A DNA stretch of 10,947 bases. Origin: JBOHNM01 sp050730675. GTDB lineage: Bacteria; Planctomycetota; Phycisphaerae; Phycisphaerales; UBA1924. The stretch lies in NCBI GenBank assembly GCA_050730675.1, contig JBOHNM010000142.1, positions 1 to 10,947 of the forward strand, read 5' to 3'. The translations under genes and the position numbers were made by a program. Shown piece after piece: positions 6,726-10,947 of this stretch; positions within the stretch are counted from its first letter, which is position 1; the number at the start of each line of letters is the position of its first letter. The notes below the pieces were generated by a model. It saw only the letters and a list, made by a program, of their open reading frames with translations, was not told where the DNA came from and searched no databases.

Positions 6726-6852
6726 GCCAGAATGTTACGCGAAACCCCGTTGGTTGGTTGAAATCCGGGCAGATTGGTGCGGATTTCGGGCGTTATTCTG
6801 GTGCCAGCTCGGGCATGCAGGGGCATGCAGGTGGTGGCCCGCTCTCCGTCCG
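6726..6852. other. Palindrome-rich gap between gcvT and the surface protein gene
   Basis: This 127-base gap holds a perfect inverted repeat GAAATCCG (6760-6767)/CGGATTTC (6780-6787). It also has an imperfect outer inverted repeat (CCAGAATGTTACGC near 6727-6740 against GCGTTATTCTGG near 6790-6801) and a tandem exact repeat of GGGCATGCAG (6811-6820, 6821-6830). It must carry the end of gcvT transcription and any promoter of the surface protein. No clear -35/-10 pair was seen. Confidence 0.5.
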
Positions 6853-8001
6853 TCAGGCCTTCTTCGGCGCCTTGTAGAACGGAATCGGCACAACCTTGGC
6901 ATCGAGGATGCCCTTGCCGCCGGTGTCGATCTGGAGCTGGGTGTCGGGGGCGGCAAAGTCCTTCTTCACGTAGCCCATGGCGATGGGGTAGCCGAGGGTG
7001 GGGCTGGGGCCACCGCTGGTGACGAGCCCGACGGCGGTGCCGCCGGACATGATGGTCATGCCCTGGCGAGCGGCGCGGGGGCCGGGGAGGGCGAGGCCGA
7101 TCAATTTCTGTGTGGGGCCGCCGGAGTCGCGGGACTTCTTGAGGGCCTCGGAGCCGATGAAGGCTTCGCCGCGCTCGTCCTGGTCCTTGTCGATGGCGAT
7201 GGCGAAATCGAGGCCGGTGGCGAGGGGGTTGGTCTCTTCGGTGAGTTCGTGGCCGTAGAGGGGCATGCCGGCCTCGAGTCGGAGCGTGTCGCGTGCGCCC
7301 AGACCGGCGGGTTTGATGAGCGCGTCGGGGGCCTCGAGGTTGATGTCTTTGAGCAGGAGCTTCATGGCCATGTCGATCATCATCGCGGGGAGGATGACCT
7401 CGACGCCGTCCTCGCCGGTGTAGCCGGTGCGCGACACGACGAGCTTGATGACCATGAGGTTCTTGACGGCGAAGGTGTAGCGCTTGAGCGTGGGGATCTC
7501 GCGCGAGAACTTGCCGATGAACTCGATCACCTTCGGGCCCTGGATCGCGACCATCGCGGTCTTGGCAGTCTGGTCGTCGAGGTTGACCTTGAGCGCGCCC
7601 TGCTCCTTGGCGGCGTTGAAGTGTTTCCAGAGCTTCTCGCGGTTGGAGGCGTTGACCACAACGGTGAAATCGTCCTCGTCGATGCGGTAGACGATCACAT
7701 CGTCCATGATGCCGCCGGCGGGGTTGCAGACGAGGGAGTAGCGGCAGACGCCGGGCTTCATCTCACGGATACGCCGGGTGCAGAGGCGGTCGAGGAGGCG
7801 TCCGGCGTGGATGCCGTTGACGCGGAAGCGGCCCATGTGGGAGACGTCGAAGATGCCGCCGGAGGAACGGACCTGCTTGTGCTCATCGACGAGTGAGCCG
7901 ACGCCGTTCTTTTTGTACATGATGGGCATTTCCCATCCGGCGAAGTCGACGAACTGGGCGCCAGAGCGGGCGTGGAAGGCGTGGAGCGGGGTGCGCAGCA
8001 A
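6853..8001 (-). CDS. gcvT: Aminomethyltransferase, glycine cleavage system T protein
   Basis: GcvT moves the aminomethyl group from lipoylated GcvH to tetrahydrofolate, releasing ammonia, in cytosolic glycine breakdown. From a TTG start the protein has 382 residues, close to the family's usual size of about 360-380. It begins RTPLHAFHARSGAQFVDFAG, the canonical start of GcvT. Other family marks are DVSHMGRFRVNG (52-63), GGIMDDVIVY with the catalytic aspartate (100 or 101), YTGEDGVEV (194-202) and GMPLYGHELTEETNPLATGL (245-264). The C-terminal barrel covers about 295-375. The TTG at 7999-8001 is preferred because GAGGA (8010-8014) lies 8 bases before it. An in-frame ATG at 8044-8046 would add 15 residues (MASGGNRPANTRTPH) but has no ribosome site. 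No gcvH or gcvP is adjacent. Confidence 0.93.
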   Translation of the reverse strand: MLRTPLHAFHARSGAQFVDFAGWEMPIMYKKNGVGSLVDEHKQVRSSGGIFDVSHMGRFRVNGIHAGRLLDRLCTRRIREMKPGVCRYSLVCNPAGGIMDDVIVYRIDEDDFTVVVNASNREKLWKHFNAAKEQGALKVNLDDQTAKTAMVAIQGPKVIEFIGKFSREIPTLKRYTFAVKNLMVIKLVVSRTGYTGEDGVEVILPAMMIDMAMKLLLKDINLEAPDALIKPAGLGARDTLRLEAGMPLYGHELTEETNPLATGLDFAIAIDKDQDERGEAFIGSEALKKSRDSGGPTQKLIGLALPGPRAARQGMTIMSGGTAVGLVTSGGPSPTLGYPIAMGYVKKDFAAPDTQLQIDTGGKGILDAKVVPIPFYKAPKKA

Positions 8002-8009
8002 GTGTGGCG

Positions 8010-8014
8010 TCCTC
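8010..8014 (-). promoter_or_regulatory. Ribosome binding site that favours the TTG start of gcvT
   Basis: GAGGA on the minus strand, 8 bases before TTG at 7999-8001. It is one of the few good Shine-Dalgarno sites in the window and selects the start that matches the conserved N-terminus. Confidence 0.55.
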
Positions 8015-8068
8015 GTATTGGCGGGCCGATTCCCGCCGGACGCCATGATAGCCGGAGGCGGGTTGCGC

Positions 8069-8503
8069 TCAGGCGGCTTTGCGGGCTTGGGACTGATGTG
8101 TTGCCCATGCGCGCACGGCGGGATTGTCTGGCACCGGGCACAGCTCAACGCCGAGGTCGTAGCGGCCGCTCTCGCCGTAGCGGACATCGCGCAGGACGCC
8201 GAAGAAGACCTTCGGGGCACCGGTCTTCTGAGGAAGGATCATGGCGAGCACCTGCCCCGCGTACATCACTTTGCGGCAGCGGACGCGGAAGCCGCTCTGA
8301 CTGAAGTTGGTGCAGGTGCAGGACATGGGGTTGCCGATGACGCAGCCGTTGATCTCGTAGACGGCGACAGGGATCGCGAGATCAACCCGCGCGAGCGCGC
8401 GGTTGTGTGGCGGGTCGCGCTTGTCTGGCGACAGGACGCGAGGGTCGGGCGAGGTGGGAGGGATATCGTCGGCCGACCGTGATGGGGGAGTGGGTTGAGT
8501 CAT
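8069..8503 (-). CDS. PilZ domain protein, putative c-di-GMP receptor (paralogue 1)
   Basis: A 144-residue protein with a proline-rich, disordered-looking N-terminus (1-33) and then a PilZ domain. R35-A-L-A-R39 is the RxxxR switch, and N66-F-S-Q-S-G71 is the [D/N]xSxxG motif, so both c-di-GMP-binding motifs are intact. Conserved strands follow (VMYAGQVLAMILPQK, FFGVLRDVRYGESGRYDLGV). PilZ proteins bind cyclic di-GMP and transmit it to motility, polysaccharide or secretion partners; the partner here is unknown. It is clearly paralogous to the next gene upstream. The ATG at 8501-8503 directly abuts a perfect hairpin that includes its only weak GGA ribosome site. The frame is open further upstream to 8698, but ATGs at 8567-8569 and 8558-8560 have no ribosome site and the extension does not resemble the paralogue. 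Confidence 0.85.
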   Translation of the reverse strand: MTQPTPPSRSADDIPPTSPDPRVLSPDKRDPPHNRALARVDLAIPVAVYEINGCVIGNPMSCTCTNFSQSGFRVRCRKVMYAGQVLAMILPQKTGAPKVFFGVLRDVRYGESGRYDLGVELCPVPDNPAVRAWATHQSQARKAA

Positions 8504-8539
8504 AACACATCCGGGGTGTGGTTGAGGGCCGGATGTGTT
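8504..8539 (-). promoter_or_regulatory. Perfect 11-bp hairpin or operator abutting the PilZ start codon
   Basis: AACACATCCGG (8504-8514 on plus) and CCGGATGTGTT (8529-8539) are exact reverse complements around a 14-base loop. In the minus-strand message, the second arm ends directly at the ATG and contains the GGA that could act as ribosome site, so folding would hide translation initiation. It could equally be a protein operator. No known riboswitch was recognised. Confidence 0.6.
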
Positions 8540-8584
8540 TCGGCGAGTCGCGGACGACATTGAACTCATGCCGAGGCGAGCGCA

Positions 8585-8609
8585 GAACTCCCCGCACAAT
8601 CGGGGGTTC
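8585..8609 (-). terminator. Hairpin between the two PilZ genes
   Basis: GAAC plus CCCCG (8585-8594, with T8589 bulged) pairs with CGGGGGTTC (8601-8609) around the loop CACAAT. It lies about 50 bases past the stop of the upstream PilZ gene. It is GC-rich without a T-run, so a terminator or attenuator role is inferred. Confidence 0.35.
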
Positions 8610-8658
8610 CCCGGCTGGTTATGAACCATTGTGAACGATGGTGTGAGGTGGGATGCGA

Positions 8659-9087
8659 TCAGGCGGCGCGGCGCACGATGCCAAGAGACTCGAGCCACGA
8701 GCGGACGGCGGGTGTCTGCGGCGTGGCCTTCATCTGCAGGCCGAGGTGGTATTGGCCGCCCTCGGCGTAGCGGACGTTGCGGACGACGCCGAAGAGGACG
8801 CGCGGGGTGCCGGTCTTCTGGGGGACCACGACCGCGAGCATCTGCTCGGCGTACATGACGCGCTTGCAGATGACGCCGAAGCCGCCCTGGCTGATATCGC
8901 GGCAGGTCGCCTGGATGCCGGGGCCGACATCGCCGGCGCTGGAGATGTGGTGCGCAACGACGCTGAACTCGACGCTGAGCCGCGTGTGGGCGCGCTGGTG
9001 AACGTCCGCGCCATCGGCATCGACGAGCACGCGCGTGCCGCGGGTGCGGGGCTTGCCGCCGCCGGAAGGTATCGATTCAGAAGCCAT
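8659..9087 (-). CDS. PilZ domain protein, putative c-di-GMP receptor (paralogue 2)
   Basis: A 142-residue protein of the same design as its downstream paralogue: a polar N-terminal tail (1-29), RxxxR as R32-A-H-T-R36, and DxSxxG as D64-I-S-Q-G-G69, followed by VMYAEQMLAVVVPQK, LFGVVRNVRYAEGGQYHLGL and a closing PAVRSWL. Both c-di-GMP motifs are intact. The two copies share the PQKTG.P.V.FGV core but differ in their tails and in the linker between motifs, suggesting an old tandem duplication with divergence of partner surfaces. The ATG at 9085-9087 is chosen because AGGGG (9094-9098) lies 6 bases before it; a GTG at 9118-9120 in the same frame lacks such a site. The gene lies 85 bases downstream of the panC stop. 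Confidence 0.85.
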   Translation of the reverse strand: MASESIPSGGGKPRTRGTRVLVDADGADVHQRAHTRLSVEFSVVAHHISSAGDVGPGIQATCRDISQGGFGVICKRVMYAEQMLAVVVPQKTGTPRVLFGVVRNVRYAEGGQYHLGLQMKATPQTPAVRSWLESLGIVRRAA

Positions 9088-9093
9088 CACAAA

Positions 9094-9098
9094 CCCCT
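9094..9098 (-). promoter_or_regulatory. Ribosome binding site of the second PilZ gene
   Basis: AGGGG on the minus strand, 6 bases before the ATG at 9085-9087. It decides this start over the upstream in-frame GTG. Its paralogue has no comparable exposed site, so the two copies are probably translated under different control. Confidence 0.5.
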
Positions 9099-9172
9099 GA
9101 GATAACAAATGGCTCCTCACCCCATCGGCCGCAGAAAGTGGGGGAGTGCAAGCCGATTGCCATGTAAGCGGT

Positions 9173-10024
9173 TTATTGCGAGGGGCCGTTGGTCCATGGC
9201 GCGTTATCGATGAGCCGCGTGCCGCCCGAGCGGGCGGCGATCAAACACCGAAATGGTCCGTTTCCCCGCGCGGCGGGCGTTGGCGGCAACAGTGATGCGG
9301 ATTCGCGCACAACGGCGTACTCGATATCGAGGGCGGCATCTGCAAGCGTGCGGGCCATGATCGCTTCGGCCGCGGCGGGCGTCGTCTCGGCGCAGGCGTT
9401 GCAGAGGGCGAGGCTGATGGCGGCGGCGCGGCGGCGCTGGTCGGGCGCGAGGAAGACGTTGCGGCTGGACATGGCGAGGCCGTCGTGCTCGCGGATGGTG
9501 GGGACGGGGACAATGTGGATCGGAGGCTGGAGCTGCACGGTCATGGCGGTGATGACCTGGAGCTGTTGCCAGTCCTTTTCACCAAAGAGAGCCGCGGAGG
9601 GGCGAACGAGATCGAATAAGCGGGCGACGACTTGGCAGACGCCCGCGAAGTGGCCGGGACGCCGGGCGTCTTCAAGTTTCGGCTCGGTGGCGACGGGGGG
9701 AAGTGGCGGCGTGGGGATCGTCACGCCGGACGGGTAGACGACTTCGGGCCCGGGCGTGAAGACGGCGTCGGCGCCGGCGGCCTCGCACAGACGCAGGTCG
9801 GCTTCGAGCGTGCGCGGATAACGGGCGAGGTCGGCGGGGTCGTTGAACTGGGTGGGGTTGACGAAGATGCTGACGATGACGAGGGGGCGGGCCGGATCCG
9901 AGTCGCGGAGTTTCGCGGCTTGGCGGACGAGCGCTGCGTGGCCGGCGTGCAGCGCACCCATGGTGGGGACGAAGATGCCGCGGTGCAGCGAAGAGAGCTC
10001 GTCGGGCTTGGTCACGACCTTCAT
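9173..10024 (-). CDS. panC: Pantothenate synthetase (pantoate--beta-alanine ligase)
   Basis: PanC joins pantoate to beta-alanine using ATP, through a pantoyl-adenylate, in cytosolic pantothenate (coenzyme A) synthesis. The 283-residue length is typical. Motifs in order are FVPTMGALHAGH (18-29, with the HxGH-type nucleotide-binding histidines H26 and H29), VSIFVNPTQF (51-60), RPGHFAGVCQVVARLFDLV (122-140), FGEKDWQQLQVI (147-158) and REHDGLAMSSRNVFL (178-192, the KMSKS-like loop). All catalytic landmarks are present. The ATG matches the family's start; AGGGG sits only one base before it, too close for good use, so the message may be leaderless or use another signal. No panB or panD is present. 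The gene is divergent from the methyltransferase gene, with 57 bases between starts. Confidence 0.95.
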   Translation of the reverse strand: MKVVTKPDELSSLHRGIFVPTMGALHAGHAALVRQAAKLRDSDPARPLVIVSIFVNPTQFNDPADLARYPRTLEADLRLCEAAGADAVFTPGPEVVYPSGVTIPTPPLPPVATEPKLEDARRPGHFAGVCQVVARLFDLVRPSAALFGEKDWQQLQVITAMTVQLQPPIHIVPVPTIREHDGLAMSSRNVFLAPDQRRRAAAISLALCNACAETTPAAAEAIMARTLADAALDIEYAVVRESASLLPPTPAARGNGPFRCLIAARSGGTRLIDNAPWTNGPSQ

Positions 10025-10053
10025 GCCCCTAGACTGGGCAATCGCGGGACGGA

Positions 10054-10059
10054 TGTCAA
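10054..10059 (-). promoter_or_regulatory. Candidate -35 element of panC
   Basis: TTGACA on the minus strand, 29 bases before the panC ATG, matches the sigma-70 -35 consensus exactly. At 17 bases' spacing the -10 would be CAGTCT, a poor match, so the promoter call is weak. If real, transcription would start at or very near the ATG. Confidence 0.25.
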
Positions 10060-10081
10060 GCCCGCATCGGGAATGACGTGC

Positions 10082-10840
10082 ATGGCGGGCGGGCTGGACA
10101 AAGCGGTACGGAAGACTCGGCGTGAGGTGAAGCGTGTCTTCATCCGTCTGGGGCTGGCGCAGCCGTACCAGGAAGAATTTTTCGACGGCTTTGCCGAGGT
10201 CGCGAGGGACTCGGCCCGGGTGATTGTGCCGCTGGTGATGGATCTGGTGCGACCGACGAGCGTGGCCGATGTGGGTTGTGGGCTGGGGATCTGGCTGCGC
10301 GAGTTCGCTGACGCGGGCGTAAGCGACTACCGCGGGTTCGACGGTGACTACGTGCGGCGCGATCGGCTGGTGATTCCGGTCGAGTCGTTCACGCCGACGG
10401 ATTTGGCGGCGGGCGTCAAGAGCGACCGCCGATTCGACCTGGCGGTGAGTCTAGAAGTGGCCGAGCACCTGCCGGAAGCGAGCGCGGATCGGTTCGTCGA
10501 GAGCCTGACGAAGCTGGCGCCGGTGGTGCTCTTCTCGGCGGCGATTCCGAAACAGGGCGGCACCGGGCACATCAACGAGCAGTGGCCGGCGTACTGGGCG
10601 GAGAAATTCGCGACACGCGGTTTCGTAGCGGTCGATTGCGTGCGTCCCGCGGTGTGGACCAACGCCAAGGTCGCGTGGTGGTACGCGCAGAACACCGTGC
10701 TGTACGTCGAACGCTCGCGGCTGGCCACGCTGCCGAAGGTCGCGTCGGCGGTGGAGCGGCAGCCGGCGGGCGGGGGGTTGCCGCTGGCGCTGGTGCATCC
10801 GCACCCCTACGAGCGCGTGGCGCGGCGGGCCGGTCGGTGA
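10082..10840 (+). CDS. Class I SAM-dependent methyltransferase, probably glycan-related
   Basis: A 252-residue Rossmann-fold methyltransferase. Motif I is VADVGCGLGIW (61-71), which binds S-adenosylmethionine; the acidic residue after strand 2 is in GFDGDYV (85-91); FDLAVSLEVAEHLPE (118-132) is motif IV and its following helix. Residues 163-176 (HINEQWPAYWAEKF) are typical of methyltransferases found in sugar and cell-surface polysaccharide clusters. The substrate is unknown. The ATG at 10082 has GGGA 9 bases before it; another in-frame ATG at 10073 would add three residues. The stop overlaps the start of a glycosyltransferase by four bases (GTGA), so the two are translationally coupled and probably act on the same glycan. 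Confidence 0.88.
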   Translation: MAGGLDKAVRKTRREVKRVFIRLGLAQPYQEEFFDGFAEVARDSARVIVPLVMDLVRPTSVADVGCGLGIWLREFADAGVSDYRGFDGDYVRRDRLVIPVESFTPTDLAAGVKSDRRFDLAVSLEVAEHLPEASADRFVESLTKLAPVVLFSAAIPKQGGTGHINEQWPAYWAEKFATRGFVAVDCVRPAVWTNAKVAWWYAQNTVLYVERSRLATLPKVASAVERQPAGGGLPLALVHPHPYERVARRAGR

Positions 10841-10947
10841 GCGGGCGCGTGTTTGTGCTCATCCCGACGCACACGACGCGCCACCTGGCGTGCTGCCTGG
10901 CGGCGCTGGCGCACCAGGCGCGCGCGCCCGACGGCGTGGTCGTTACA
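10837..10947 (+). CDS. Glycosyltransferase family 2, N-terminal fragment cut by the window end
   Basis: Starting at GTG 10837-10839, which overlaps the methyltransferase stop, 37 codons are open to the last base. The translation begins SGRVFVLIPTHTTRHL and continues with CLAALAHQARAPDGVVV, matching the first strand and helix of GT-A-fold family 2 glycosyltransferases (V.V.IPTyNR..L..CL..L..Q..PD.VVV). The asparagine usual after IPT is replaced by H-T-T. The nucleotide-sugar-binding DxD lies beyond the window. Glycan assembly together with the methyltransferase is inferred. Confidence 0.7.
   Translation, partial: MSGRVFVLIPTHTTRHLACCLAALAHQARAPDGVVVT

Noticed and set aside
6709..7896. Plus-strand open frame of 395 codons over gcvT
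   Set aside because: Antisense shadow of gcvT; low-complexity acidic composition with no domain.
8047..8220. N-terminal extension of GcvT to 8220
   Set aside because: The extra residues overlap the PilZ gene in another frame and are absent from the family.
8504..8698. N-terminal extension of the first PilZ protein to a start at 8698
   Set aside because: The extra 65 residues cover two hairpins and resemble nothing in the paralogue; the ATG at 8501-8503 gives matching lengths of 144 and 142 residues.
9088..9172. Possible c-di-GMP riboswitch ahead of the PilZ pair
   Set aside because: The gap holds only a loose ATCGGC/GCCGAT inverted repeat; none of the conserved GEMM-type elements could be recognised.
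1..10947. CRISPR array, tRNA, rRNA or insertion sequence
   Set aside because: No regularly spaced direct repeats with spacers, no tRNA cloverleaf, no rRNA-like stretch and no transposase gene or terminal repeats were seen.

Overview
The window is a GC-rich bacterial chromosome segment, most likely from a planctomycete (possibly a Phycisphaerae-type lineage). The pointers are a tandem YHS-type secreted protein, a 1025-residue CARDB/Calx-beta adhesin-like protein whose N-terminus carries an LEPR-like signature (ELESRQMMTGD), sparse Shine-Dalgarno sites, and a mix of short operons on both strands. The taxonomy is inferred from gene style only.

Layout. 1-1053 (+) is a YHS-like protein whose start may lie outside the window. 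It converges on 1068-2312 (-), a cysteine-desulfurase-like class V aminotransferase. Just upstream of that gene, on the same strand, is a compact cluster of very small genes: a possible broken HX3CX2C zinc-finger reading frame (2902-3082), a 114-residue helical protein (2561-2905) and a 59-residue protein (2363-2542). The last two carry the same 25-residue Gln/Asn/Gly/Val-rich motif, resembling bacterial amyloid signalling or RHIM-like motifs. Divergent from the cluster is a two-helix membrane protein (3136-3414, +), followed by a hairpin-rich convergent junction (3415-3647). Next come, on the minus strand, the large CARDB/Calx-beta surface protein (3648-6725), gcvT (6853-8001), two tandem paralogous PilZ proteins (8069-8503 and 8659-9087) and panC (9173-10024). 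Divergent from panC is a methyltransferase (10082-10840, +) overlapping by 4 bases the start of a family 2 glycosyltransferase cut by the window edge.

How the genes work together. Housekeeping functions (aminomethyltransferase of glycine cleavage, pantothenate synthesis, PLP-dependent sulfur or amine chemistry) are interspersed with cell-surface functions (CARDB/Calx-beta protein, PilZ c-di-GMP receptors, methyltransferase plus glycosyltransferase of glycan synthesis). The most unusual locus is the small-gene cluster at 2363-3082: two adjacent proteins share a putative amyloid-nucleating motif, the arrangement expected of an amyloid-signalling pair, yet no NLR or classical effector is encoded in the window. 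The PilZ gene at 8069-8503 has a perfect 11-bp hairpin abutting its start codon, suggesting translational or transcriptional control.
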